Assembly (NCBI RefSeq): GCF_002157735.2
Contig: NZ_AP018689.1
Coordinates: 2,327,619 to 2,391,618, forward strand
DNA from: Vibrio aphrogenes
GTDB taxonomy: Bacteria; Pseudomonadota; Gammaproteobacteria; Enterobacterales; Vibrionaceae
DNA length: 64,000 bases
Direction: 5' to 3'
Numbering within the stretch: position 1 is the stretch's first letter; the number at the start of each line of letters is the position of its first letter. Below the pieces are notes generated by a model. That model was not told the DNA's origin, ran no database searches, and saw only the letters and a program-made list of their open reading frames with translations. This document shows positions 55,487 through 64,000 of this stretch, piece after piece. A program made the translations under genes and the position numbers.

Positions 55487-56983
55487 TTAATCGGATACCT
55501 CTTGTTGTGCTTTCTGTTTCTTTTTCATCTTCATGGTTGAATAAACAGAAAAAACCGCTAATACAATGAAAGCTAAGGCAATAGGACGATCGTATAAAAA
55601 TGACCAACTTCCTTCATACATCATGAGCGATTTTCGTAAATTGGTTTCCGCCATTGGCCCCAAGATAATTGCCAGTAACACCGGTGAAGACGGAATATCC
55701 AACTTAGTAAAAATAAATCCGATCAAACCAAATACGATAGCAATACCAACATCAAACATTGAATTATTAATCGCATAAGCCCCCACCACCGATAAAAAGA
55801 CAATGATAGGAATCATGATAATTTTGGGAACTTCAATGATTCGACAAAAGAAACGAATCCCTAATAAACCAATACCAAGCATCACCACATTTGCTACTAA
55901 CATCGAACTGAATACGCCGTAAACCACTTCAGGGTTTTGTGCGAACAACAATGGCCCAGGTGTTAACCCTTGCACAATCAAGGCTCCCAATAAAACGGCC
56001 GCCACCGCATCTCCTGGTACGCCCAAGGTCAATAACGGAACTAACGATCCACCTGTTACCCCATTATTGCCCGACTCCGCCGCCGCTAAGCCACGAATCG
56101 ATCCTTTACCAAATTCATCAGGATTTTTGGAAGAACGCTTCGCTTCGTTATAGCAAACGAAAGCCGATATATCCGCTCCAGCACCAGGTACAGATCCTAT
56201 AGTCGTCCCCATTAATCCACTTTTAATCGTCGTGGGTAAAATTTCTTTTAAATCTTTACCGCTCAACAATTTATGATCAAATTTGGGTGGAGTAACGTTT
56301 TTTTCTGAACGTATTTTTTCAAGCTGGCTCAACGCTTCTGAAAGCGCAAATAAGCCGATTAACACCGGTATGACATTAATACCACTATATAAATCCATGA
56401 TACCAAAAGTGAATCTCGGTACGCTGCTGATGGGATCCAACCCAACTGTTGAGACTAGCAAGCCTATAGTTCCTGCTAATAACCCTTTCAAAATATTGGT
56501 TGAAGAAACACTCGCAATGATAGTTAAGCCAAAGAGTGCTAAAGCAAAATATTCAGGGGCATTAAACCTCAAGGCAAAATCCGCCAACTTAGGCGCTATC
56601 GCAATAAGGATCAATGTGCTGATCAACCCACCGACGAATGAGGCGACCGCAGAAATACTAAGCGCCCTGGCTGCTTGTCCTCTTGCGGCTAACGTATGCC
56701 CATCCAATACACTGGCTGCCGAAGCTGGGGTACCCGGTGTTTTTAATAAAATAGCCGCAATAGAACCACCATAAATGCCACCAATATAAACCCCAATCAA
56801 CATCACAAGTGCTGCGGTAGGCTCCATTCCAAAGGTAAAAGGAAGTAAGATCGCCACTCCCATGGTAGCAGTTAATCCCGGTAACGCCCCAAGGATGATT
56901 CCACCTAATACCCCAAAAAAAAGTACAGGGAAAACAGTCATGCTGACAGCTGTCGTTAAGCCATCCATTAAATATTCAAACAT
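55487..56983 (-). CDS. tctA: Tripartite tricarboxylate transporter large membrane subunit (TctA)
   Basis: This 498-residue inner membrane protein has about 12 helices. TctA signatures seen are GALPGLTATMGVAILLPFTFGM, KTPGTPASAASVLDGHTLAARGQAARAL and GSVPGAGADISAF. It works with TctB and the periplasmic TctC to import tricarboxylates or related acids. No TctDE two-component genes are nearby. It starts 9 bases after tctB. Confidence 0.93.
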   Translation of the reverse strand: MFEYLMDGLTTAVSMTVFPVLFFGVLGGIILGALPGLTATMGVAILLPFTFGMEPTAALVMLIGVYIGGIYGGSIAAILLKTPGTPASAASVLDGHTLAARGQAARALSISAVASFVGGLISTLILIAIAPKLADFALRFNAPEYFALALFGLTIIASVSSTNILKGLLAGTIGLLVSTVGLDPISSVPRFTFGIMDLYSGINVIPVLIGLFALSEALSQLEKIRSEKNVTPPKFDHKLLSGKDLKEILPTTIKSGLMGTTIGSVPGAGADISAFVCYNEAKRSSKNPDEFGKGSIRGLAAAESGNNGVTGGSLVPLLTLGVPGDAVAAVLLGALIVQGLTPGPLLFAQNPEVVYGVFSSMLVANVVMLGIGLLGIRFFCRIIEVPKIIMIPIIVFLSVVGAYAINNSMFDVGIAIVFGLIGFIFTKLDIPSSPVLLAIILGPMAETNLRKSLMMYEGSWSFLYDRPIALAFIVLAVFSVYSTMKMKKKQKAQQEVSD

Positions 56984-56992
56984 AATGACATC

Positions 56993-57436
56993 CTATGACC
57001 ACATCGCTTGCGGTAGTGATATATAAAAGACTTCACCAAATAAATAATTCACGGCAAAAACAAAAATGATGGCAATGAGGTAATAAATCGGCTTCTTGAT
57101 TTTGAAATAAATCAAATAAAATAAAAAAGCAGCCAAGCTAGCGTATAGATAACCAATCACACCAATAAGCAAGGCATAACCAATCAGAAAGCCAATACCA
57201 AATAAGGACATTTTAGATATAAAGGCGGCTTGTCTGGTCGTGGTTCCCTGCCATTTATGCTGCACAAGCAATAACACGCAAATGACGATTTGACAGACAA
57301 CAATTGCCATTGGAAAAAATTGAGCACCCACGCTAGAGTCTTGGTACCTAGGACTATCAAATTGTGCAATAACAGCAAATGCAATGGCACTCAACACAAT
57401 GATAATGGACGGGAAAACGACATTTCTATTGAGCAT
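56993..57436 (-). CDS. tctB: Tripartite tricarboxylate transporter small membrane subunit (TctB)
   Basis: This protein of about 147 residues has four hydrophobic segments and matches the size and position of TctB. Sequence conservation in this family is low, so the call rests on topology and context between tctC and tctA. The ATG at 57436 has AAGG 9 bases upstream; a longer frame extends to 57484. Confidence 0.88.
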   Translation of the reverse strand: MLNRNVVFPSIIIVLSAIAFAVIAQFDSPRYQDSSVGAQFFPMAIVVCQIVICVLLLVQHKWQGTTTRQAAFISKMSLFGIGFLIGYALLIGVIGYLYASLAAFLFYLIYFKIKKPIYYLIAIIFVFAVNYLFGEVFYISLPQAMWS

Positions 57437-57515
57437 AGAATCCATCCTTATAAACAAACTCAACATCAAGATAAGCAGCACCAAAGCATGGTGCTGCTGT
57501 GACTAATACAAGCAG

Positions 57516-58442
57516 TTATTTAATTAACTCGCCTAAGGTTTTAGTGTCATCTTTTACAAATTGAGTAAAAGTTGCTGCATCCATGTTATGAATGGTCATT
57601 GCTCCTTTCGCCATGAAATTTTTAAACTCTTCAGAAGCCATAGCTTGATCAAAAGCTTTACCTAAAGTATCAATGATGGCATCCGGCGTATCTTTCGGAG
57701 CACCGATACCACGCCATGTCCCCGTCACCACATCCACACCTTGCTCTTTCAGAGTCGGTACATCTGGAATATATTCAATACGTTCATTCGACATCACGCC
57801 CAATGCTTTCAACTGACCAGAACGTAGTTGAGCAATGGATTCTCCTGGGGTTACCATAGTAACATCAGCATGATGACCTAAAACCGATGGGATAGCTTCA
57901 GAAGCGCCGTTATAAGGGATAGCATTCAATTTAATGTTTTGGTCTTTCTCCAAAGCCATCAAATAAAAATTTGGGGCCGCCGTTGAAGCAAATTTAATTT
58001 TACCTGGGTTCGCTTTCGCCTCTTTAATTAGGTCATTGATGGTGTTGTAAGGGCTATCCGCGGCAACCAGTACCACCGCAGGATCTAAGTTCACCATACG
58101 AATCAATTTAAAGTCATCCGCCGTATGTTGCATTAATCCCATTTGAGGCAAGGACGCAATTTCACGGGTCACCACTGTTAAGGTATAACCATCTGGTCGT
58201 TGCTGTGCACCAAAACTCATTCCAACTGCTCCTGCACCTCCGGTTCGGTTCATTATTGAAATGTTTTGTCCAAGAACATCTTTCGCACTATTAGCCAATG
58301 TACGCCCCACCGCATCAGTACCACCACCAGCACCAAAGGGAACAATTAAGCGAATGTTTTTTGTTGGGTAATCGGCTGCCACAGCAGTCGCAGAAACAAG
58401 AATGCCGGCAGCAAGCATTAAGGATTTAAGTAATTTATTCAT
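57516..58442 (-). CDS. tctC: Tricarboxylate-binding periplasmic protein (TctC/Bug family)
   Basis: This 308-residue protein has a signal peptide ending ATAVAA (about residue 23). The Bug-family start YPTKNIRLIVPFGAGGGTDAVGR and the GAGAVG loop follow. It delivers substrate to TctAB. The ligand could be citrate or another carboxylate; Bug proteins are diverse and the sequence alone does not decide. The tctC-tctB-tctA order is typical. Confidence 0.93.
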   Translation of the reverse strand: MNKLLKSLMLAAGILVSATAVAADYPTKNIRLIVPFGAGGGTDAVGRTLANSAKDVLGQNISIMNRTGGAGAVGMSFGAQQRPDGYTLTVVTREIASLPQMGLMQHTADDFKLIRMVNLDPAVVLVAADSPYNTINDLIKEAKANPGKIKFASTAAPNFYLMALEKDQNIKLNAIPYNGASEAIPSVLGHHADVTMVTPGESIAQLRSGQLKALGVMSNERIEYIPDVPTLKEQGVDVVTGTWRGIGAPKDTPDAIIDTLGKAFDQAMASEEFKNFMAKGAMTIHNMDAATFTQFVKDDTKTLGELIK

Positions 58443-58461
58443 AATAGAGACCTTTAAATAA

Positions 58462-58932
58462 TTAACGATATGTTTTTGTAGGGTTTTCTATTTTTTGCGT
58501 TTGGTATTCATGTATCGTAAGTTGCTCAATTGCGACGGCAATCCAACCGCTTACTAGCATGTCATACCATTGCTCGACACCACTGCAGGCAACAACAAGA
58601 TTGCCATACACAAATGAGCCATAAAAAAGCAGATCATCTTTACGTAATGCCGAAGGGTGTAAATATTGAAGTTGAATATTACTGGTAGATTCTCGCCATG
58701 CCTGTTGAGCTTTTTTGCGAGCGAATTGATCAAAGGGGATGGACCAAGATTCAGGTGTGCCTAACGATTTTTCAAAAAGGATCGCCTCCTCAAAAGATGA
58801 CTCCCAAGGTTTTACTTGAGGATTCATCACCACAATATGTAACTCCTTTCGATTCGTTCTCTCAAATAATTGTTCAATCGCGGGTGAAACTAACGCCACA
58901 GCATCAGCGGCAATTTCTTTAAGATCTTTCAT
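58462..58932 (-). CDS. Hypothetical protein at the head of the tct cluster
   Basis: This is a 156-residue protein without signal peptide or transmembrane helix. I do not recognise the family. It is rich in Trp and Glu, with a central WRESTSNIQLQYLHPSALRKDD and a C-terminal GVEQWYDMLVSGWIAVAIEQL segment. It ends 19 bases before tctC and is probably first in the operon. The position suggests a role in metabolism or sensing of the transported acid, which is inference. Confidence 0.7.
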   Translation of the reverse strand: MKDLKEIAADAVALVSPAIEQLFERTNRKELHIVVMNPQVKPWESSFEEAILFEKSLGTPESWSIPFDQFARKKAQQAWRESTSNIQLQYLHPSALRKDDLLFYGSFVYGNLVVACSGVEQWYDMLVSGWIAVAIEQLTIHEYQTQKIENPTKTYR

Positions 58933-59303
58933 CCATAACTCCTCATTGCGTCCTTACCAATCAGAGTATTGTATGACAAAATTACAGCAACAAAGATTCA
59001 ACAATAATCCATTCTCGATCACGGCAAACACTTTACATACAAGACATAGATCACCTTTATTAGCTTGTCAGTCATTAAAAAACAAAGTAACTAACAAGCT
59101 GGTTAATAAACATTTAACAGAGTAATAACTCGAATTTGTCTTATAAAATCATAATTATTTCAACAGAACCCCATCCTCTCATCATAGAAGCCAGCCCGAC
59201 TTTGCGGCTATTGTTTGTTTCCACCTCTAAGTTTTGTCAAAATACGCTTCTTTTTCTCTGTACTGCTATTTTCTTTTTACTGCTATCAGCAAGGTTCCGT
59301 ATC
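58933..59303. other. Divergent intergenic region between the tct cluster and yhdT
   Basis: No gene is supported. A 7-bp inverted repeat, AGCTTGT (59062-59068) and ACAAGCT (59094-59100), is visible. An open frame from 59136 joins yhdT, but the sequence before 59304 does not look like the family. Confidence 0.5.
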
Positions 59304-59633
59304 ATGAAAACGCTTAATGCACGCTATCAGCAAGCACACAAGGAAGCCAAATGGGCCATTGGATTAGCCTTAGCCTATATGCTTTGGTGGGCCGCCTCCG
59401 CTTATGGGCTCTCACCCAGCGTAAAGGATATGGCCGCAGTGCCGACTCTGTATTTTGGATTCCCATTATGGTTTTTAATGGCTTGTGTGATTGGCCCTTT
59501 AGTCTTCACGATATTATGCGCGGCAATGGTGAAGTGGATTTACCGTGATATGTCATTAGAAATCGAAGCCGACAACACATCCAAAGACACCATCAAGCAC
59601 CACAACGTCGAACAAGAGCAACCTCATGAATAA
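59304..59633 (+). CDS. yhdT: YhdT family membrane protein (DUF997)
   Basis: This protein of about 109 residues has two hydrophobic helices and the YhdT pattern WAIGLALAYMLWWAASAYGLSP and FGFPLWFLMACVIGPLVF. It is always encoded just before panF, and here overlaps it by 8 bases, suggesting a small partner of the symporter. The ATG at 59304 has AAGG 9 bases upstream; the frame is open from 59136. Confidence 0.9.
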   Translation: MKTLNARYQQAHKEAKWAIGLALAYMLWWAASAYGLSPSVKDMAAVPTLYFGFPLWFLMACVIGPLVFTILCAAMVKWIYRDMSLEIEADNTSKDTIKHHNVEQEQPHE

Positions 59634-61089
59634 CCAGATTCTCATCCCACTCGTTTTATATTTGATTGCCGTCTTTGCTCTGGCTTTTTTGAGCAGTAAA
59701 CACACCAACAAGAAAGGCTTTTTAAACGAATACCTCGTTGGTGGACGTAGCATGGGCGGTTTTGTGCTGGCGATGACTTTAGCTGCCACCTATGCCAGTG
59801 CCAGTTCCTTTATTGGTGGGCCGGGAGCCGCGTATAAAATGGGCTTAGGCTGGGTTTTACTGGCGATGATCCAATTACCTGCCACCTGGCTGACCTTAGG
59901 CGTGTTGGGTAAAAAGTTTGCCATTGAAGCACGTCGTCATAATGCGCTTACCTTGAATGACATTTTATATGCGCGCTATCAAAATCGGGGGGTCGTGATT
60001 TTTGCTTCGTTATCGTTACTCTTAGCTTTTTTCGGCACCATGGTGGTTCAATTTGTCGGTGGAGCGCGTTTATTGCAAACCGTTACCGGGCTGTCTTACA
60101 CCCATGGTTTGATGATTTTTGCGATTACCGTTGGTCTATATACCACCATTGGCGGCTTTCGAGCGGTCGTGATGACTGATACCTTACAAGGCATAATGAT
60201 GATCATCGGCACCATTGCCTTATTAATTGGCATCGTCCACGCCGGAGGCAGCATTGGTGAGCTGGTAACTGACTTACACGCCATAGATCCTGCCTTAATT
60301 ACCCCTTATGGCCCCAATCACTTTCTCACCGCCCCCTTTATGATGAGCTTTTGGGTGTTAGTCTGTTTTGGGGTGATTGGCCTGCCTCATGCCGCAGTAC
60401 GTTGTATGTCTTATAAAGACAGCGCTTCCTTACATAAAGGTATGGTGATCAGTACCATCATGGTGGCCTTACTCATGCTTGGAATGCATTTAGCCGGAGC
60501 CTTTGGTCGTGCTATCGTGCCGGATATTGGCAGCCCTGACCAAATCATGCCCACTTTGATGATCACCGTATTGCCGCCAGTCGTCGCGGGTATTTTCTTG
60601 GCAGGGCCAATGGCAGCGATCATGTCGACCATCGACTCGCAACTGATCCAAGCCTCAGCGACTCTGCTCAAAGATTTATACATCAACTACATCAACCCCA
60701 GCATGGCACAAGGTGAAAAAGCCGAAAAAACGCTGCCTAAATTATCATTATGGGTCACCGGAATTTTTGCCGCGTTAGTGTTTGTTGCTGCACTCAATCC
60801 ACCTGATATGATCATCTGGTTAAACTTATTGGCGTTTGGTGGCATGCAAGCCGTGTTCTTATGGCCGCTAGTCTTAGGCTTATATTGGAAAAAGGCTTCG
60901 GCCACTGGAGCGTTTGCTTCAATGTTAGTCGGCTTAGTGTCTTACATTGCTTTAAGCACTTTCAAACCCGACCTCGGCGGCGTACATGCGATTGTACCGA
61001 CCTTATTATTAGGGCTGATTGCCTTCATCGTGGGTAGCAAACTCAAACCAACCGCCCAGTTGCAAACCCAACCGCCACAAACAGCGTAA
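59626..61089 (+). CDS. panF: Sodium/pantothenate symporter PanF
   Basis: This 487-residue SSSF transporter has about 13 helices. The hallmarks NEYLVGGRSMGGFVLAMTLAATYASASSFIGGPGAAYKMGLGW and GPMAAIMSTIDSQLIQASATLLKD are present (partial motifs quoted by key residues GGRSMGG and STIDSQL). It imports pantothenate, the precursor of coenzyme A. It follows yhdT with an 8-base overlap and precedes prmA, as in E. coli. Confidence 0.95.
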   Translation: MNNQILIPLVLYLIAVFALAFLSSKHTNKKGFLNEYLVGGRSMGGFVLAMTLAATYASASSFIGGPGAAYKMGLGWVLLAMIQLPATWLTLGVLGKKFAIEARRHNALTLNDILYARYQNRGVVIFASLSLLLAFFGTMVVQFVGGARLLQTVTGLSYTHGLMIFAITVGLYTTIGGFRAVVMTDTLQGIMMIIGTIALLIGIVHAGGSIGELVTDLHAIDPALITPYGPNHFLTAPFMMSFWVLVCFGVIGLPHAAVRCMSYKDSASLHKGMVISTIMVALLMLGMHLAGAFGRAIVPDIGSPDQIMPTLMITVLPPVVAGIFLAGPMAAIMSTIDSQLIQASATLLKDLYINYINPSMAQGEKAEKTLPKLSLWVTGIFAALVFVAALNPPDMIIWLNLLAFGGMQAVFLWPLVLGLYWKKASATGAFASMLVGLVSYIALSTFKPDLGGVHAIVPTLLLGLIAFIVGSKLKPTAQLQTQPPQTA

Positions 61090-61112
61090 GCTTTCCTCCT
61101 CTGAAACCCTCA

Positions 61113-61146
61113 CTCCAATCATGGCAAATCCAGCCCATGATTGGAG
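61113..61146. other. Perfect 12-bp inverted repeat between panF and prmA
   Basis: CTCCAATCATGG (61113-61124) and CCATGATTGGAG (61135-61146) are exact inverted repeats with a 10-base loop. No T-run follows on either strand. It may terminate panF transcription inefficiently or be an operator or 3' stabiliser. Confidence 0.55.
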
Positions 61147-61218
61147 TAGATCTCTACAAGTTTGCCGTCATCTGCTACACTTCGCCTCAATTCTTATTCA
61201 TGACGAGAGATCAATTCC

Positions 61219-62106
61219 ATGCCTTGGATTCAAATTAAACTCAACGCAACCGATACTAACGCAGAAGCCATCGGCGATATGTTAATGGAAGAAACCGGAG
61301 CCTTATCGGTGACTTTTCTGGATGCCAAAGACACCCCTGTATTTGAACCACTGCCGGGTGAAACTCGTTTATGGGGCGAAACCGATATCCTAGCGCTGTA
61401 TGATGCCGAAATTGATACCCAACAAGTCTTAAGCCAAATCAAAAGCAGCAATATGTTAAGTGCTGATTTTGCCTATAAAATTGAACAAATCGAAGACAAA
61501 GACTGGGAACGTGAATGGATGGATAACTTCCACCCAATGCAATTTGGTAAACGCTTATGGATTTGCCCAAGCTGGCGTGACATCCCTGATCCAAGTGCCG
61601 TCAACGTGATGCTTGACCCCGGTTTGGCATTTGGCACAGGTACCCACCCAACCACTTCAGTGTGTTTAGAATGGTTAGAAGGGTTAGATCTTGAAGGTAA
61701 AACCGTCATCGATTTTGGTTGCGGCTCGGGTATCTTAGCGATTGCGGCCATCAAACTGGGCGCGGCCAAAGTCATCGGTATTGATATCGATCCACAAGCC
61801 ATTTTAGCGTCACGTGATAACGCCGAGCGCAATGGCGTTGCTGACCAATTAGAACTGTTCTTACCTCAAGACCAACCTGAAGGATTAATTGCCGACGTCG
61901 TGGTTGCCAACATTTTAGCTGGCCCATTACGCGAACTTTCAGGCGTGATCACCAGCCTCGTCAAACCCAACGGTTTACTGGCAATGTCTGGCGTCTTAGA
62001 CTCACAAGCAGCCGATGTTGCCACTTATTACCAAGAAGCCTTCCAGCTTGATCCGATTATCGAGCAACAAGAATGGTGTCGAATTTCAGGTCAGAAGAAA
62101 GCCTAA
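61219..62106 (+). CDS. prmA: Ribosomal protein L11 methyltransferase
   Basis: This 295-residue enzyme trimethylates lysines and the N-terminus of L11. It has the N-terminal substrate-recognition domain [10 protein letters not shown], the linker, and a Rossmann core with [34 protein letters not shown] and [10 protein letters not shown]. The length is normal. It precedes dusB-fis, as in most gamma-proteobacteria. Confidence 0.97.
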   Translation: MPWIQIKLNATDTNAEAIGDMLMEETGALSVTFLDAKDTPVFEPLPGETRLWGETDILALYDAEIDTQQVLSQIKSSNMLSADFAYKIEQIEDKDWEREWMDNFHPMQFGKRLWICPSWRDIPDPSAVNVMLDPGLAFGTGTHPTTSVCLEWLEGLDLEGKTVIDFGCGSGILAIAAIKLGAAKVIGIDIDPQAILASRDNAERNGVADQLELFLPQDQPEGLIADVVVANILAGPLRELSGVITSLVKPNGLLAMSGVLDSQAADVATYYQEAFQLDPIIEQQEWCRISGQKKA

Positions 62107-62188
62107 TCCATTCAAATAAAAGTTTTTATCGGTACATTCGGGGCTAATTGACTGAAAATTAGACGATTTACAAAACTATTTGTGAAAT

Positions 62189-62203
62189 GGTCAAATATTA
62201 GTC
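62189..62203 (+). promoter_or_regulatory. Fis-binding site upstream of the dusB-fis promoter
   Basis: GGTCAAATATTAGTC matches 13 of 15 positions of the Fis consensus (GNTYAAAWTTTRANC). It ends directly before the -35 region, so bound Fis would block RNA polymerase. This agrees with known Fis autorepression at this operon. Confidence 0.7.
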
Positions 62204-62232
62204 TTTTCACGCCCCGAAAAAATGCGTAAAAT
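62204..62232 (+). promoter_or_regulatory. dusB-fis promoter with GC-rich discriminator
   Basis: TTTTCA (62204-62209) and TAAAAT (62227-62232) have a 17-base spacer. The downstream GCGCGCCC is a GC-rich discriminator typical of stringently controlled, growth-rate-dependent promoters such as fis. Transcription would start near 62239, so starts at 62222 or 62231 for dusB are excluded. Confidence 0.7.
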
Positions 62233-62266
62233 GCGCGCCCTTGCTGAGATGAACTGTGATGCTGTT

Positions 62267-63235
62267 TTGAAAATCGGAAACTACACTTTACCGAACAACC
62301 TAATTGTTGCCCCAATGGCGGGTGTAACAGATAGACCCTTTCGTGAATTGTGTCTTCGATATGGGGCAGGTATGGCCGTCAGTGAAATGATGTCCTCGAA
62401 CCCTAAAGTTTGGAACACATCAAAATCCCTCCAACGCATGGTACATGAAGGCGAATCGGGCATTCGTAGTGTACAAATTGCCGGAGCGGACCCTCATCTT
62501 ATGGCACAAGCTGCGCAAGTCAGTGTTGAAAACGGTGCACAAATCATCGACATCAACATGGGCTGCCCAGCAAAAAAAGTGAATAAAAAACTGGCAGGCT
62601 CCGCGTTGTTGCAGCGCCCCGATATTATCGAACAGATACTAAAAGCGGTGGTGAATGCAGTTGAGGTTCCGGTAACCCTAAAAACGCGCACAGGATGGGA
62701 CACAGACAATAAAAACTGTGTTGAGATTGCTAAAATGGCTGAGCAATGTGGCATTCAAGCACTGGCACTCCACGGGAGAACTCGCGCTTGCATGTACAAA
62801 GGCGAAGCAGAATACGACAGCATTAGAGCCGTAAAACAAGCTATCTCGATCCCTTTGATTGCCAATGGTGATATCGATAGCCCAGAAAAAGCGAAATTTG
62901 TTCTCGATTACACGGGAGCAGATGCTCTGATGATAGGAAGGCCTGCCCAAGGTCGTCCTTGGATTTTTCAACAAATCCAACACTATTTACAAACGGGAGA
63001 ACACTTGCCCCCCCTTCCAATGGAAGAAGTGCAAGATATCCTGATTGGTCATGTTCAAGCTCTCCATCAATTTTATGGTGAGTTTTTAGGTCCTCGAATC
63101 GCACGTAAACACGTCGGTTGGTATCTAAAAGAACATGATAATGAAGGTGAGTTCCGCCGTGTTTTCAACGCCATTGAAGATGCTCACCAGCAAATCGATG
63201 TGCTGAGAAATTATTTTTTTACTCAGAGTATGTAA
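62267..63235 (+). CDS. dusB: tRNA-dihydrouridine synthase B
   Basis: This flavin-dependent enzyme of about 322 residues reduces uridine in the D-loop of tRNAs. [38 protein letters not shown] (catalytic Cys), HGRTR and [13 protein letters not shown] are present. The TTG at 62267 aligns with the E. coli start and gives the normal length with a leader of about 28 bases. The ATG at 62249 is an alternative. It normally heads the dusB-fis operon; here a 329-bp repeat region separates the two genes. Confidence 0.95.
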   Translation: MKIGNYTLPNNLIVAPMAGVTDRPFRELCLRYGAGMAVSEMMSSNPKVWNTSKSLQRMVHEGESGIRSVQIAGADPHLMAQAAQVSVENGAQIIDINMGCPAKKVNKKLAGSALLQRPDIIEQILKAVVNAVEVPVTLKTRTGWDTDNKNCVEIAKMAEQCGIQALALHGRTRACMYKGEAEYDSIRAVKQAISIPLIANGDIDSPEKAKFVLDYTGADALMIGRPAQGRPWIFQQIQHYLQTGEHLPPLPMEEVQDILIGHVQALHQFYGEFLGPRIARKHVGWYLKEHDNEGEFRRVFNAIEDAHQQIDVLRNYFFTQSM

Positions 63236-63246
63236 AAGCACGCGTG

Positions 63247-63511
63247 CAACAACGCTGCAGCTTCAAAACAAAAGGTAGACCCGAGTAGTTGAAGTTGTAG
63301 CTAGGCGACAAGCGAATGAGACCCTCTGAGCATAGCTCGTCTATGTGATTAGGGCGAGTGAGTGCCGTCAACAACGCTGCAGCTTCAAAACAAAAGGTAG
63401 ACCCGAGTAGTTGAAGTTGCAGCTAGGCGACAAGCGAATGAGACCCTATGAGCATAGCTCGTCTATGTGATTAGGGCGAGTGAGTGCCGTCAACAACGCT
63501 GCAGCTTCAAA
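63247..63511. repeat. 122-bp tandem structured repeat, 2.2 copies, between dusB and fis
   Basis: Copies start at 63247, 63369 and 63491 (the third truncated after 21 bases). The two full copies differ at only two positions. Each unit holds an inverted repeat, GCTGCAGCTTCAA with TTGAAGTTGCAGC, and a nested dyad, CCCT..CATAG/CTATG..AGGG. No ORF is supported. A mobile or amplified intergenic element is inferred. Confidence 0.95.
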
Positions 63512-63564
63512 TACGAAGAGTATACGTTGCATTATAATTACCAGAAGAAGAGCTAAGACTAATT

Positions 63565-63861
63565 ATGTTCGAACAAAATCTGACTTCAGAACCATTCACA
63601 GTTACTACTGTTACATCACAAGACCAGATCACACAGAAGCCACTACGTGACTCTGTAAAAGCATCTTTAAAGAATTACCTTGCTCAATTAAATGGTCAAG
63701 ACGTTAACGATCTTTACGAATTAGTATTAGCAGAAGTTGAGCAACCAATGCTTGATATGGTTATGCAGTACACTCGCGGTAACCAAACTCGCGCTGCAAA
63801 CATGATGGGTATCAACCGTGGCACTCTTCGCAAGAAGTTGAAAAAATACGGCATGAACTAA
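63565..63861 (+). CDS. fis: DNA-binding protein Fis
   Basis: This 98-residue nucleoid protein and transcription factor is complete. It has an N-terminal beta-hairpin arm, the dimerisation helices, and the C-terminal helix-turn-helix [27 protein letters not shown]. It bends DNA at rRNA, recombination and many growth-phase promoters. The sequence is nearly identical to the E. coli protein. TATAAT at 63533-63538 could belong to a fis-proximal promoter, but a matching -35 is not clear. Confidence 0.98.
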   Translation: MFEQNLTSEPFTVTTVTSQDQITQKPLRDSVKASLKNYLAQLNGQDVNDLYELVLAEVEQPMLDMVMQYTRGNQTRAANMMGINRGTLRKKLKKYGMN

Positions 63862-63882
63862 GATTAAATTAGTTTGAATAAG

Positions 63883-63915
63883 AAAGGCTTATGATAATTC
63901 GTAAGCCTTTTTTTT
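63883..63915 (+). terminator. Rho-independent terminator of fis
   Basis: AAAGGCTTA and TAAGCCTTT form a perfect 9-bp stem with a 10-base loop, followed by further T residues. It lies about 20 bases after the fis stop. Confidence 0.92.
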
Positions 63916-63947
63916 ATCCTTATCAAAATCCCATTGCTTTCTTCGCC

Positions 63948-64000
63948 TTATACCAATCACACTAATTAAATGGTCAGAAATTGCGTAGAAAAAAGGCTTG
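63948..64000. repeat. ATACCAATC-type dispersed repeat, cut by the window end
   Basis: TTATACCAATCACACTAATT followed by GGTCAGAAATTGCGTAG and AAAAGGCTTG matches the repeat at 27126-27190 and begins like the element at 1850. The right end lies outside the window. Confidence 0.5.

Noticed and set aside
59136..59303. N-terminal extension of YhdT by 56 residues
   Set aside because: The ribosome site and family similarity both point to the ATG at 59304; the extension has no conservation I recognise.
62222..62266. Longer N-terminus of DusB starting at ATG 62222
   Set aside because: The codon lies in the promoter, five bases before the -10 hexamer, and so is upstream of the predicted transcription start. 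E. coli DusB aligns from 62267.
63247..63511. Possible CRISPR array
   Set aside because: The unit is 122 bp repeated in tandem without spacers and there are no cas genes; this is a tandem intergenic repeat.

Overview
The window is chromosomal DNA of a gamma-proteobacterium, almost certainly a Vibrionaceae member (Vibrio or a close relative). Evidence: moderate GC, protein sequences that read as Vibrio orthologues throughout, the gene order polA-spf-engB, accBC...yhdT-panF-prmA-dusB-fis and aspA-dcuA-dsbD, the CrbR/CrbS acetate-switch genes, and dispersed repeats of a Vibrio-like kind. It is mostly core genome with no prophage, integron, CRISPR or intact transposase gene. The species cannot be named from sequence alone.

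Layout. 1-3.9 kb (minus): partial fabY/yiiD, dtd, yihY, typA. 4.0-9.4 kb (plus): the nitrogen-control unit glnA, a DUF4124 protein, glnL (ntrB) and glnG (ntrC), with a sigma-54 promoter and NtrC sites before glnA and another NtrC site at glnL. 9.7-12.3 kb: a dCache-HAMP-GGDEF-EAL protein. 12.4-16.4 kb (minus): hemN, DUF2489, yihI, a methyltransferase and cytochrome c4. 16.6-25.2 kb: engB, Spot 42 RNA (spf), polA, RyhB RNA, the queuosine-precursor transporter, a DUF3630 protein and recQ. 25.4-30.1 kb: rarD, a CsrB-family RNA, and cpxP divergent from cpxRA. 30.1-36.7 kb: trmL, fxsA, aspA, dcuA, dsbD.

36.8-52.4 kb is an acetate and ion-transport block: crbR, nhaP2, marC, a two-subunit sodium:solute symporter, an 83-residue protein of unknown function, the giant symporter-kinase crbS, an HcaT-like MFS transporter, a cNMP/CBS/DUF294 protein with a DEDD exonuclease, and acs. 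A sensor, its probable response regulator, a probable acetate-type symporter and acetyl-CoA synthetase therefore lie together. 52.9-63.9 kb is the aroQ-accB-accC / yhdT-panF-prmA-dusB-fis block, interrupted by an opposite-strand tctABC-like tricarboxylate transport cluster.

Three regulatory RNAs can be recognised from conserved sequence (Spot 42, RyhB, CsrB family), each with a plausible promoter and terminator. The less ordinary material is non-coding: a Spot 42 whose SpfP-like small ORF has lost its stop codon, an orphan terminator suggesting another small RNA, a structured leader on the queuosine-precursor transporter gene, a 23-copy heptamer array after acs, MITE-like elements, and a tandem 122-bp structured repeat that separates dusB from fis.
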